A DNA stretch of 64,000 nt from Sphaerotilus natans (GTDB lineage: Bacteria; Pseudomonadota; Gammaproteobacteria; Burkholderiales; Burkholderiaceae_C). This document shows positions 1 through 9,718 of this stretch, one piece after another. The notes beneath the pieces are model-generated. The model was not told the origin of the DNA and ran no database searches. It saw only the letters and a list, made by a program, of their open reading frames with translations. The first letter of the stretch is position 1; every line of letters begins with the position of its first letter. The stretch is from the NCBI RefSeq assembly GCF_900156335.1, contig NZ_FTMZ01000023.1, forward strand, positions 20,823-84,822, in the 5' to 3' direction. A program made the translations under genes and the position numbers.

Positions 1-2
1 CC

Positions 3-68
3 GACACCCTCGGCGTGATCCATGTCGCCGAGGCGATCCAGCTGCGCCGCGCGCTGCCGGGCCGCTGA
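3..68 (+). CDS. C-terminal end of a YifB/ComM-like Mg-chelatase-type ATPase (partial)
   Basis: Only the last 21 codons of a gene entering from the left are visible, ending in TGA at 66-68. The tail (HVAEAIQLRR near the end) resembles the C-terminus of ComM/YifB AAA+ proteins, which usually close with an 'H[VL]AEAIQ.R' helix. The identification rests on this short motif only. The next gene starts 43 nt downstream on the same strand. Confidence 0.4.
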   Translation, partial: DTLGVIHVAEAIQLRRALPGR

Positions 69-111
69 CCCGCACGCACGTCGGGCGCCCGAGCGGCGAC
101 AATCGCGCCCC

Positions 112-591
112 ATGACGCCGCCCGCCTTTCTCGACAAGCTCTGCCTGCGCCGCGACCTGCCGGCGCGGCTGGCCGCCCTGCCCCGCCCGATGGTCTTCAC
201 CAACGGGGTCTTCGACATCCTGCACCGCGGTCATGTGACCTATCTCGCGCAGGCGCGCGCGCAGGGCGCCAGCCTGGTGCTCGGGCTCAACAGCGACGCC
301 TCGGCGCGGCTGCTCGGCAAGGGGCCGGACCGCCCGCTCAATGCCGAAGCCGACCGCGCCTGCGTGCTGGCCGCGCTCGAGAGCGTCTCGCTGGTGGTGC
401 TGTTCGACGAGCAGACGCCGTGCGAGCTGCTGACCGAGATCCGCCCTGATCTCTATGTGAAGGGCGGCGACTACGACATCGAGACGCTCGAGGAGACGCG
501 GCTGGTACGCAGCTGGGGTGGCGACGCCCGCGCGATCTCCTTCGTCGACGGCTACTCGACCACCGCGCTGGTGAAACGCATCCGCGCCTGA
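112..591 (+). CDS. rfaE2: D-glycero-beta-D-manno-heptose 1-phosphate adenylyltransferase
   Basis: A 159-residue nucleotidyltransferase that activates heptose 1-phosphate with ATP to ADP-heptose in the LPS inner-core pathway (cytoplasm). It corresponds to the C-terminal half of bifunctional HldE. The class signature is visible: FTNGVFDILHRGH near residue 25 (GxFDxxHxGH), then the GLNSD loop and the VKGGDY motif followed by a C-terminal STT motif (near 'GYSTTALV'). The frame stays open upstream to position 22, but the ATG at 112 gives the usual family length and the conserved N-terminal start, so it is preferred. The kinase half must be encoded elsewhere, as is normal in betaproteobacteria where the two functions are separate genes. 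Confidence 0.9.
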   Translation: MTPPAFLDKLCLRRDLPARLAALPRPMVFTNGVFDILHRGHVTYLAQARAQGASLVLGLNSDASARLLGKGPDRPLNAEADRACVLAALESVSLVVLFDEQTPCELLTEIRPDLYVKGGDYDIETLEETRLVRSWGGDARAISFVDGYSTTALVKRIRA

Positions 592-629
592 AGGCGCACG
601 CCCGTTCCCTTCTCTTTTGCGCCTTGCCC

Positions 630-1379
630 ATGCCCGCACGCCTGCACATCGAGACCGACACCGCGCTGAGCACCGGCGCCGAGATCGCGCTGCCACCCGG
701 CCCCGCCCGCCATGTCCAGGTGCTGCGCATGCAGCCCGGCGAGACGATCACGCTGTTCGACGGCAGCGGCGGCGAATGGTCGGCCGAGATCCTGGCGATG
801 GGGCGGCAGTCGGTGGAGGTGCGCATCGGTGCGCACGATCCGGTGGACCGCGAGCTGCCGATCGACATCGTGCTGCTGGCGGGCATGCCGGCCAACGACC
901 GCTTCGACTGGCTGGTCGAGAAGGCCACCGAGCTGGGCGTGGCGGCGATCGAGCCGCTGGTGTGCGAGCGCTCAGTGCTGCGGCTGTCGGGCGAGCGCGC
1001 CGAGCGCCGGCGCGAGCACTGGCAGGGCGTGGCGCGCGCCGCGGCCGAGCAGTGCGGCCGCACCCGCGTGCCGCGGATCGCGCCGGTGCGCACGCTGGCC
1101 CAGGCCCTGGGCGAGGCCCGGGCCGACGCCGAAGCGCCGCTGTGGCTGCTCAGCCTGGGCGAGGCCCAGCCGCTGGCCGAGCGGGCCGCCGCGCTGCGCA
1201 CGGGCGGCCGGGTCCGGGTGATCAGCGGGCCGGAGGGCGGGCTGTCGCCAGCCGAGGAGGCCGCAGCCCGCGCGGCCGGCGCGGTGGCGGTCAGCCTCGG
1301 CGCCCGGGTGCTGCGCTCGGAAACTGCGCCGCTGGCGGTGCTGGCCGCGCTGGGCCTGCAGGAACGCCTGGGGGACTGA
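630..1379 (+). CDS. rsmE: 16S rRNA (uracil1498-N3)-methyltransferase RsmE
   Basis: A 249-residue SPOUT-class methyltransferase that uses SAM to methylate U1498 of 16S rRNA in the 30S subunit. Visible family landmarks: the N-terminal PUA-like region (RHVQVLRM..GE near residue 30), 'KATELGV' mid-protein, 'AAEQCGR' and the C-terminal trefoil-knot SAM motifs, GPEGGLSPAEE followed by LGARVLRSETAPLA. An in-frame TTG occurs two codons upstream (624), but the ATG at 630 is the more likely start. It follows rfaE2 by 38 nt on the same strand and may be co-transcribed. Confidence 0.93.
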   Translation: MPARLHIETDTALSTGAEIALPPGPARHVQVLRMQPGETITLFDGSGGEWSAEILAMGRQSVEVRIGAHDPVDRELPIDIVLLAGMPANDRFDWLVEKATELGVAAIEPLVCERSVLRLSGERAERRREHWQGVARAAAEQCGRTRVPRIAPVRTLAQALGEARADAEAPLWLLSLGEAQPLAERAAALRTGGRVRVISGPEGGLSPAEEAAARAAGAVAVSLGARVLRSETAPLAVLAALGLQERLGD

Positions 1380-1385
1380 GCCGGA

Positions 1386-1709
1386 TCAGGTCAGCCAGGT
1401 CGTCGTCGGCACGATCGGGGTGGCGGCGTGGATCGGCGCGGACAGCGCCGCCGTCGGCGGATCGCTCGGCAGCAGCGCGTCGCGCACGGTGTCGCGCTCG
1501 TCGAGACGCTCGAGAATCTCGCGCACGAAGGTCCAGATCACCGGATCGAGCTCGACATAGCCCGGCTCGCCCGGCGCACGCAGCCAGTCGTCGAGCCGAC
1601 GCCGCGACGCACCGAGACGACGCGCGAACTGGTCGGCGTCCATTCCCATGCGCTGCATGGCCTCCAGCAGGAAAGCCTGCTGGGTCTTCGGTTTCCTGTG
1701 CAAGGACAT
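1386..1709 (-). CDS. small conserved protein with helix-turn-helix-like segment
   Basis: A 107-residue protein not matched to a named family. Residues about 10-45 (AMQRMGMDADQFARRLGAS then RRRLDDWL) look like a Cro/XRE-type helix-turn-helix, and the remainder is an acidic helical region (TFVREILERLDERD) with a Pro/Thr/Ala-rich tail. An upstream in-frame GTG (1718) is possible; the ATG at 1709 is chosen because an AGGGTGG-like ribosome site precedes it. The gene is convergent with rsmE (6 nt between stop codons). A DNA-binding role is inference only. Confidence 0.6.
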   Translation of the reverse strand: MSLHRKPKTQQAFLLEAMQRMGMDADQFARRLGASRRRLDDWLRAPGEPGYVELDPVIWTFVREILERLDERDTVRDALLPSDPPTAALSAPIHAATPIVPTTTWLT

Positions 1710-1880
1710 CGGATCCACCCTGATCTGGCAAATCAGTCTAGCGCGGCCTGCGGACTCCGACCCCTTTTGTCGATTCCTGTTGCAACTGACCGCAACATTT
1801 GTGGGCCATTCCCCCCAAAACGCTGAAGTTCCAGAGGAATCCAGGTGTTTTGACGCGTATTCGCGCGTATCGCCGCGGGC

Positions 1881-2783
1881 TCAGGATGCAGGCAGGTGCT
1901 CGCCACCCAGCGCCTCGACCAGGGCGGGCAGCAGCCGGCGCAGCTCGGCGGTGGCGATCGCGGCGTCGGCGTCGAAGCGCTCTTCCTTCGACACGCTGGC
2001 GTCGTCCTCGAACACGCCGTCGAGGAACTCGATGCGGCGAATCTGCAGCAGGTCGGTCAGCGTGAAGGAAATGCGCGCGTTCCAGGTCAGCGCCAGCCGG
2101 GTCGGCACCTTGCCCTGTCGGATGTGCTCGCGCACCTCCTCGATGTCGAGCGGGTGGCGGGCGTAGCGCACCACCGACTTCATCTCGTCGGGCGTCTTGA
2201 GCTCGCACTCGCGGTCGACCGTGAAGTCGGCCGCCGGCTCGCCGCTGAGCAGCCAGTCCGACATCACGGCCGCTGGCGACTCGTTCGTGTGCAGCGCCTG
2301 CACCGACAGGCCCGGCAGCGCCTTGACCAGCAGCGTGACCACCTCGTCGGCGCGGGTGGCGCTGCCGGTGTCGACGATCAGCCAGCGGTCGGTCGGCGAC
2401 AGCCAGACATCGATGCTGCCTCGCTTCGTGAAGGCCTGCGGCAGCAGCTCCAGCAGCGCCTGCTCCTTGAGCTCCTTGGTCTGCTTGCGGCCCGGGCGGC
2501 GGCCGGTGGACTGCTCGAGCTGGTCGGCGATCTCGTCGGTACGGCGCTTGACCACCGCGCCCGGCACCACCCGCTGCTCGACCATCAGCCGCATCAGCCA
2601 CTGGCCGGCGATCGACTCCAGCAGCGGCGCCTCGGCCGGGCCGCGCGGCGCCACCCAGCCGGCCGACTGCTGCTGGGTCGCGCCGCACTCGACGAAGCGG
2701 TCCTTGTCCAGCGCCGCCTCGGCCTGAAGCAGATCGGCGGCCCAGTCCGGGCCGATGCGGAACACCGTCAGGTTCTTGAACAC
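1881..2783 (-). CDS. rdgC: Recombination-associated protein RdgC
   Basis: A 300-residue RdgC homologue. The family forms ring-shaped dimers that bind double-stranded DNA, modulate RecA activity and protect replication forks. Typical landmarks are the N-terminal 'FKNLTVFRI', the 'APRG' segment, the central 'GRRPGRKQTKELKE' region, and the C-terminal 'LTWNARISFTLTDLLQIRRIEFLD' stretch (given in part). The family almost always begins M-F-K-N-L; here that position is a GTG codon at 2783, so GTG is taken as start rather than the ATG seven codons upstream. It stands alone, divergent from pckG. Confidence 0.95.
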   Translation of the reverse strand: MFKNLTVFRIGPDWAADLLQAEAALDKDRFVECGATQQQSAGWVAPRGPAEAPLLESIAGQWLMRLMVEQRVVPGAVVKRRTDEIADQLEQSTGRRPGRKQTKELKEQALLELLPQAFTKRGSIDVWLSPTDRWLIVDTGSATRADEVVTLLVKALPGLSVQALHTNESPAAVMSDWLLSGEPAADFTVDRECELKTPDEMKSVVRYARHPLDIEEVREHIRQGKVPTRLALTWNARISFTLTDLLQIRRIEFLDGVFEDDASVSKEERFDADAAIATAELRRLLPALVEALGGEHLPAS

Positions 2784-3050
2784 TCGCGTCTTCCTTCCAT
2801 GCAAAAGCCGATTGAAAAGCCGTGATTGTCCTGCCCCCGCAGCTGCGGGTCGAAATTCACAAAGCAGGACATTTCACCCCCTTCTAGGTTCTGGACAGCA
2901 CAAGGTCATGCAAAAAACGCATGTAACCCGACTGTAATGGCCAGACCCCCACCCCTACACTGCCCCGCGGGAGGCATCCCGAAAACCACGTAGGACAGCG
3001 CGTCCGCGATCGGCTTTCGAGATGCCTTTTTCAACCTAGGAGCCCTTCCG

Positions 3051-4931
3051 ATGAACCAACCGCTGATGGCCGGCGTCACTGTGAACGAACCCGCCTACGT
3101 CAAGAACGCCAAGCTGATCGCCTGGGTCGCCGAAGTGGCCGCCCTGACCCAGCCGGACGCCATCTACTGGTGCGACGGCTCGCAGGAAGAGTACGACCGC
3201 CTGTGCCAGCTGCTGGTCGACGCCGGTTCCTTCAAGAAACTCAACCCGGCCAAGCGCGCCAACAGCTACCTGGCCTGGACCGATCCGTCGGACGTGGCGC
3301 GCGTCGAGGACCGCACCTACATCTGCTCGGCCACCAAGGAAGAAGCCGGCCCGACCAACAACTGGATGGCCCCGGCCGAGATGCGCAGCCTGCTGCAGAC
3401 CGGCGAGAACGCGCTGTTCAAGGGCTGCATGAAGGGCCGCACGATGTATGTCGTGCCCTTCTCGATGGGTCCGCTGGGCTCGCCGATCGCCCACATCGGC
3501 ATCGAGCTGTCCGACAGCGCCTATGTCGCGGTCAACATGAAGCTGATGACCCGCATGGGCAAGGCCGTCCATGACGTGCTGGGCACCGACGGCGATTTCG
3601 TGCCGTGCGTGCATACCGTGGGCGCCCCGCTGGCCGAAGGCCAGAAGGACACGACCACCTGGCCGTGCAACCCGAAGACCAAGTACATCGTCCACTATCC
3701 CGAGACCCAGGAGATCTGGTCCTACGGCTCGGGCTACGGCGGCAACGCGCTGCTGGGCAAGAAGTGCTTCGCGCTGCGCATCGCCTCCACGATGGGTCGC
3801 GACCAGGGCTGGCTGGCCGAGCACATGCTGATCCTGGGCGTGACCTCGCCGGAAGGCAAGAAGAGCCATGTCGCCGCCGCCTTCCCGTCGGCCTGCGGCA
3901 AGACCAACTTCGCGATGCTGATCCCGCCGGCGGCGCTGGGCGACTGGAAGGTCACCACGATCGGCGACGACATCGCCTGGATCAAGCCGGTCGACGGCCG
4001 TCTGCGCGCGATCAACCCGGAAGCCGGCTACTTCGGCGTCGCCCCGGGCACGAACTTCAAGACCAACCCGAACTGCATGGCGTCGCTGGACCGTGACGTC
4101 ATCTTCACGAACGTCGCGCTGACCGATGACGGCGACGTCTGGTGGGAAGGCATGACCGACGAGCTGCCCTCGCACCTGGTCGACTGGCAGGGCAAGGACT
4201 GGACGCCCGAGACCGCCCGCCTGCCCGACGGCAAGCTGCGCCCGGCCGCTCACCCGAACGCCCGCTTCACCATCGCCGCGACCAACAACCCGGCGCTGGA
4301 TCCGGCCTGGGACGATCCGGCCGGCGTGGCGATCGACGCCTTCATCTTCGGCGGCCGCCGCTCGACCACCGTGCCGCTGGCCACCGAGGCCCGCGACTGG
4401 ACGGAAGGCGTCTACATGGCCGCGACGATGGGCTCGGAGACCACCGCCGCCGCCTTCGGCGCGCAGGGCGTGGTGCGCCGCGATCCGTTCGCGATGCTGC
4501 CCTTCGCCGGCTACAACATGAGCGACTACTTCCAGCACTGGCTGAACGTGGGCGCCAGGCTGCAGGCCGAAGGCGCCAAGCTGCCGGCGATCTTCTGCGT
4601 CAACTGGTTCCGCAAGGGCACCGACGGCAAGTTCGTCTGGCCGGGCTACGGCGACAACGCCCGCGTGCTGCAGTGGATGCTGGGCCGCATCGACGGCACC
4701 GCCGGCGCCGGCAGCGAGCACATCTTCGGCGTCAGCCCGAACTACCGTGACCTGAACTGGTCGGGCCTGGACTTCAGCGAAGCCCAGTTCCAGAGCGTCA
4801 TCAGCATCGACCGCGACGCCTGGGTGCAGGAAATGAAGCTGCACGGCGAGCTGTTCGAGCAGCTGGCCTACCACCTGCCGGCCGAGCTGAAGGCCACCCG
4901 CGAGAAGATCCTCGCCCAGCTCGAGGCCTGA
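3051..4931 (+). CDS. pckG: Phosphoenolpyruvate carboxykinase (GTP)
   Basis: A 626-residue GTP-dependent PEP carboxykinase that converts oxaloacetate + GTP to PEP + CO2 + GDP, the entry step of gluconeogenesis. Seen directly: the PEPCK kinase-1a P-loop FPSACGKTN, whose Cys is the hyper-reactive cysteine of GTP-type enzymes; the metal-site stretch GDDIAWI; and '[10 protein letters not shown]' and '[11 protein letters not shown]' substrate-binding segments. Length equals the GTP-type family (about 600-630), longer than ATP-type enzymes. A good ribosome site (TAGGAG, 3037-3042) precedes the ATG. The 267-nt gap to rdgC must hold its promoter, and a strong terminator follows. Confidence 0.97.
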   Translation: MNQPLMAGVTVNEPAYVKNAKLIAWVAEVAALTQPDAIYWCDGSQEEYDRLCQLLVDAGSFKKLNPAKRANSYLAWTDPSDVARVEDRTYICSATKEEAGPTNNWMAPAEMRSLLQTGENALFKGCMKGRTMYVVPFSMGPLGSPIAHIGIELSDSAYVAVNMKLMTRMGKAVHDVLGTDGDFVPCVHTVGAPLAEGQKDTTTWPCNPKTKYIVHYPETQEIWSYGSGYGGNALLGKKCFALRIASTMGRDQGWLAEHMLILGVTSPEGKKSHVAAAFPSACGKTNFAMLIPPAALGDWKVTTIGDDIAWIKPVDGRLRAINPEAGYFGVAPGTNFKTNPNCMASLDRDVIFTNVALTDDGDVWWEGMTDELPSHLVDWQGKDWTPETARLPDGKLRPAAHPNARFTIAATNNPALDPAWDDPAGVAIDAFIFGGRRSTTVPLATEARDWTEGVYMAATMGSETTAAAFGAQGVVRRDPFAMLPFAGYNMSDYFQHWLNVGARLQAEGAKLPAIFCVNWFRKGTDGKFVWPGYGDNARVLQWMLGRIDGTAGAGSEHIFGVSPNYRDLNWSGLDFSEAQFQSVISIDRDAWVQEMKLHGELFEQLAYHLPAELKATREKILAQLEA

Positions 4932-4992
4932 TCGCCGCCGCCGCCTCCGACGCACAAGAGAAGACAAAAGAGGCGGAGGAGACACGCCGCCA

Positions 4993-5024
4993 GGAAGGGC
5001 CTGCCAGGAATGGCAGGCCCTTCC
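4993..5024 (+). terminator. Rho-independent terminator after pckG
   Basis: A perfect 14-bp inverted repeat (GGAAGGGCCTGCCA / TGGCAGGCCCTTCC) with a 4-nt GGAA loop, followed by TTCTTGG. It lies 62 nt after the pckG stop and 22 nt before the stop codon of the convergent monooxygenase gene, so it could serve both strands. Confidence 0.85.
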
Positions 5025-5046
5025 TTCTTGGTCGGTCGCTCCGGCC

Positions 5047-5349
5047 TCAGGCCGACTTGGCCAGCAGCTCGAAGTGCTCGACCTGCGGCGGCTGCGCGAA
5101 GAACGGGCCGACGATGCCGCGCCAGGCCTGGAAGGCCGGCGACTCGCGGAAGTCGACCGTATGGTTCTCCAGCGTCTCCCACCAGATCATCAGCAGGTAG
5201 CGCTCGGGCGACTCGATGCCCTTGTTGACCTTGAAGCCGGCGAAGCCCTTGGCCTGGCTGATGACGGTGTTCACGCCATGCTGTATCGCGGCGTCGAACT
5301 CGGCCTGACGGCCCGGCTGGATGCGAATGTCGGCAACTTCGAGAATCAT
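5047..5349 (-). CDS. Antibiotic biosynthesis monooxygenase (ABM) family protein
   Basis: A 100-residue single-domain ABM/dimeric alpha-beta barrel protein. Family pattern: N-terminal strand ILEVADIRI, 'GRQAEFDAAI', the 'KGFAGFKVNKGIE' turn, 'YLLMIWWETLENHT' and 'PAFQAWRGIVGPFF'. Members include heme-degrading and quinol monooxygenases as well as structural homologues of unknown role; no substrate can be assigned here. The ATG at 5349 is the only plausible start. It is transcribed divergently from yaeQ, with 66 nt between the two starts. Confidence 0.85.
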   Translation of the reverse strand: MILEVADIRIQPGRQAEFDAAIQHGVNTVISQAKGFAGFKVNKGIESPERYLLMIWWETLENHTVDFRESPAFQAWRGIVGPFFAQPPQVEHFELLAKSA

Positions 5350-5415
5350 CGGGAAACTCCATCGATAGGGAAGCCCGGATCGTAGCGGCTGAGCCGCCCC
5401 ACCTAGAATCGCCCG

Positions 5416-5967
5416 ATGGCCATTCGCTCCACCGTCCACAAAGCCGACCTGTCGATCGCCGACATGGATCGACACCACTACGCCGACCACAGCCTGACAC
5501 TGGCGCGGCACCCCTCCGAGACCGAGGAGCGCCTGATGGTGCGCCTGGTCGCGTTCTCGATGCACGCCGAGGAGCGCCTGACGCCCGCCGGCGGCATCTC
5601 CACCGAGGACGAGCCCGACTTCTGGCATCTTGACGACACCGGCTCGATCCGGCTGTGGCTGCAGGTCGGCCTGCCCGACGAGCGCCTGCTGCGCAAGGCC
5701 AGCGGCCGCTCCGACGAGGTGATCCTCTACACCTACGGCGGCCGCAAGGCCGAGGCCTGGCGCCAGGACAATGCGGCAGCGCTGGCCAAGCTGTCGAAGC
5801 TCACCATCTGGTACCTGCCGGACGACGAGTGCGAGGCGCTGCTGCCGCTGGTCGAGCGCACGATGCGCCTGGGCGCGACGATCCAGGACGGCCACCTGCT
5901 GCTCGCCGGCGACAAGGCCAGCGTCGAGATCACGCCGCAGCTCTGGCAGCGCGGGCAGGCGGGCTGA
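5416..5967 (+). CDS. yaeQ: YaeQ family protein
   Basis: A 183-residue YaeQ homologue, covering the full family length. Motifs: 'STVHKADLSIADMDRHHY' at the N-terminus (quoted in part), 'ETEERLMVRLVAF', 'EDEPDFWHLDDTG' and 'WLQVGLPDERLLRKASGR'. YaeQ adopts a compact PD-(D/E)XK-nuclease-like fold; its cellular role is not established beyond genetic suppression of rfaH phenotypes in enterics. It is followed by prfC in the same orientation after about 100 nt. Confidence 0.92.
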   Translation: MAIRSTVHKADLSIADMDRHHYADHSLTLARHPSETEERLMVRLVAFSMHAEERLTPAGGISTEDEPDFWHLDDTGSIRLWLQVGLPDERLLRKASGRSDEVILYTYGGRKAEAWRQDNAAALAKLSKLTIWYLPDDECEALLPLVERTMRLGATIQDGHLLLAGDKASVEITPQLWQRGQAG

Positions 5968-6069
5968 GGTCCGCCCCGGGCCATTGAGCGCCACACGGCG
6001 GCGCCACAGGCGACAATCACGGGTTCGCGCTTGCCGCGCCCCCGAACCGCGTCGTTCTTCCTCACCGCC

Positions 6070-7683
<1,614 letters not shown>

Positions 7684-7743
7684 GGCGCTGAGGCGCAACA
7701 GCGCTGGGCGCGCCGAGAGTGCGCGACGCGTGGGTCCTCGCCT

Positions 7744-7774
7744 GCGTGGGTCCTCGCCTTCGCGAGGATGACGG
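7744..7774. repeat. Dispersed 31-bp intergenic repeat, copy 1
   Basis: This 31-bp sequence, beginning GCGTGGGTCCTCGCCTTCGC, recurs without mismatch at 54517-54547. It contains a hairpin (TCCTCGCCTTCGCGAGGA). A shorter partial copy (GTGGGTCCTCGCCT) lies directly before it, starting at about 7730. The REP-like 'CGTCATnCCCGCGAAGGCGGGnACCCACG' pattern is common between genes in proteobacteria. Confidence 0.85.
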
Positions 7775-7806
7775 AGGTGCCGGGGATGAGGTGGCAGGCT
7801 CACGCC

Positions 7807-7874
7807 GTCGTCACCCCCGCGCCGTCGTCATCCCCACGCTGTCGTCACCCCCGCGCAGTCGTCACCCCCGCGCA
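7807..7874. repeat. Four tandem 17-bp units ending in a GC hairpin
   Basis: Units GTCGTCACCCCCGCGC plus one variable base start at 7807, 7824, 7841 and 7858 (unit 2 differs at two positions). The last unit runs into CCCCCGC-GCAG-GCGGGGG (7865-7882) and 'GCCCACG', so the array looks like repeated left halves of the same REP-like element that is complete at the right end. The gap between prfC and the next gene (7684-7926) holds only these repeats. Confidence 0.85.
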
Positions 7875-7926
7875 GGCGGGGGCCCACGATGGGCGGCCGT
7901 GTCAGCGCCGCCACCCTGCCCGCTCT

Positions 7927-8709
7927 TCAGCCCACCTCCGGCGCGGCGCTCTTCTTGCGCGTGCTCGTCGCCGTGCCCGAGGCGCTGGTCGCACGACCAC
8001 GCGCCGGCGCGCCCAGCAGCGCCTTCGCCGCCTCGATGCGCAGCGCCATGTCCACCCGCTCGTCGTTCATCACCTGCAGCAGGAAGGCCTGCGGATCGGT
8101 GAAGGCGCTGGCGGGCGCGGCGACGGTGGGGGCGGATGCCGCCGAACCCTGCGCCGTCGGCGCTGCGGCGCGCTCGGCCACCTCGGGCAACAGCATGGCG
8201 CATTCGGCCGTGCCGATCGGGCGCAGGCGCGCGAGCAGCTCGGCCTGGCCCTCGGCACGCGGCGGGATGTCCAGCCACGGCGTCTCGGCAAAGACCGGCG
8301 CAAGGTCCGGCGCGACATAGGCCGACCAGGCCTCCTCGCCGAGCGCGGCCGGAATGCGCGGCACCTGGCGCGCGCCGTCGGCCGAAGGCATCAGCTCGAC
8401 CCGGTGCGCCGGCACCTCGGCCAGATAGCGCTGGCGCAGGCACTCGAGCAGCGCATGGGCCTGCGCCGGCGGCAGCGGATCAGCCAGCGAGAACCAGAGC
8501 TGGCAGGCGTCGGTGCCCGAGACCGCGATGCCCGGTGCCGGCCAGCCCAGCTCGTCCTGCACGCCCTTCCAGACCCGGCCCAGCACGTCCCAGTCGGCCG
8601 GCCGGGCCAGCGCCAGCACCAGCGCTCGAACCTGGCCGTCCTCGCCGGGGCCGAAGAGGCGCTCGCGCTCGCTGCGCAGGCGCGGGCTGTCGATGTCGGC
8701 GGCGCTCAT
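7927..8709 (-). CDS. uncharacterised protein with primase-like (AEP) sequence features
   Basis: A 260-residue soluble protein with no named family that I recognise. Residues about 55-90 read GIAVSGTDACQLWFSLADP-LPPAQAHALLE, and residues about 100-140 read VELMPSADG...QVPRIPAAL...WSAYVAPDL. This resembles the SGxGxHxWxFFxxPVPA and ExFPK...GNxIRLP blocks of archaeo-eukaryotic primases, but no N-terminal DxD metal motif is visible, so catalysis is doubtful. The tail (about 220-260) is Ala/Thr/Arg/Lys rich. Its start codon shares one base with the stop codon of the aldo/keto reductase (TGATG), implying translational coupling. The primase link is inference. Confidence 0.6.
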   Translation of the reverse strand: MSAADIDSPRLRSERERLFGPGEDGQVRALVLALARPADWDVLGRVWKGVQDELGWPAPGIAVSGTDACQLWFSLADPLPPAQAHALLECLRQRYLAEVPAHRVELMPSADGARQVPRIPAALGEEAWSAYVAPDLAPVFAETPWLDIPPRAEGQAELLARLRPIGTAECAMLLPEVAERAAAPTAQGSAASAPTVAAPASAFTDPQAFLLQVMNDERVDMALRIEAAKALLGAPARGRATSASGTATSTRKKSAAPEVG

Positions 8710-9611
8710 CAGGGCACCTCCACGCCGGCACCGGCGCTCCAGATCTCGTGCCAGGTCTCGGCGTCGAGCGTCAGCGTCTGCGCGGCCAGCGCCTCGTCGA
8801 GCGCCTCGAGGCGGCGGCTGCCGACGATCGGGCGGGGCCGGCTCGGATGGCGCAGCAGCCAGGCGTAGGCCACGGTGGCGGGCGCGACGCCGTGGCGCTC
8901 GGCGACCGCCTCCAGCACCGCACGCACCCGCAGCGCGTCGGGCTGCTGGCCCGAGAACAGCCGCCCGCCGGCCAGCGGCGACCAGATCATCGGCCGCAGG
9001 TCCAGCGCCAGCATCTGGTCGAGCGTGCCGTCATGCAGCGGCGCGCGGCGCAGCGGGCTCAGCTCGATCTGGTTGGTGGCCAGCGGCACCCACTGGTTGA
9101 GCATCGCGAACTGCGACATCGTGAAGTTCGAGACGCCGAAGTCGAGGATCTTGCCGGCCGCCTTCAGCTGCGCCACCGCGTCGGCCACCTCGGCCGGGCG
9201 CATCAGCGGGTCGGGACGGTGGATCAGCAGCAGGTCGAGGTGATCGGTCTGCAGCGCGCGCAGGCTGTTGTCGACGCTGGCGACGAGGTGCGCTGCCGAG
9301 GTGTCATACGACTTGACGCGGTGCCCCGGCCGCGCCGCGTCGACCAGACGGATGCCGCACTTGCTCACCAGCTGCAGACGTGCGCGCAGGTGCGGCGCCC
9401 GCGCCAGCGCCTCGCCGAACAGCGCCTCGGCGGTGTAGCCGCCGTAAATGTCGGCGTGGTCGAAGGTGGTGACGCCGCGCTCGAGGCACTGCTCGATCCA
9501 GCGCAGCCGCTCGGGCGCGCTCCAGCCCCATTCGGCCAGACGCCAGCAGCCGGCCACCACCGGCGACAGGGCCGGGCGCGGGGAATGTTCGCTCATCGGA
9601 AGACTCGTCAT
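8709..9611 (-). CDS. Aldo/keto reductase (YdhF-like)
   Basis: A 300-residue NADPH-dependent aldo/keto reductase. The catalytic tetrad can be read: Asp and Tyr in THFDHADIYGG-type motif 'TTFDHADIYGGY', Lys in 'LVSKCGI', His in 'LLLIHRPDP'. The C-terminal cofactor site appears as 'PIVGSRRLEAL'. The 'AGCWRLAEWGW' N-terminus fits the YdhF/Tas-like oxidoreductase group. A second ATG lies five codons in (9596). The physiological substrate is unknown. The next gene overlaps its stop by one nucleotide. Confidence 0.9.
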   Translation of the reverse strand: MTSLPMSEHSPRPALSPVVAGCWRLAEWGWSAPERLRWIEQCLERGVTTFDHADIYGGYTAEALFGEALARAPHLRARLQLVSKCGIRLVDAARPGHRVKSYDTSAAHLVASVDNSLRALQTDHLDLLLIHRPDPLMRPAEVADAVAQLKAAGKILDFGVSNFTMSQFAMLNQWVPLATNQIELSPLRRAPLHDGTLDQMLALDLRPMIWSPLAGGRLFSGQQPDALRVRAVLEAVAERHGVAPATVAYAWLLRHPSRPRPIVGSRRLEALDEALAAQTLTLDAETWHEIWSAGAGVEVP

Positions 9612-9718
9612 GTCGGGTTGGCGATGCGCCGGATTCTAGGCAGAGCCACACGACTTCAGTTTTTTCGATTTCTGGCCGATAGCGCCGGGAGATTCCGTCC
9701 CGACCCGAGCCCCACGCG

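Noticed and set aside
1719..1880. Dyad GTTGC-N8-GCAAC at 1779-1796 as operator for the HTH-like gene
   Set aside because: Short arms and no second example; could be chance in the 170-nt spacer.
7807..7874. CRISPR array
   Set aside because: Period is 17 nt with a single variable base, no spacers and no cas genes.
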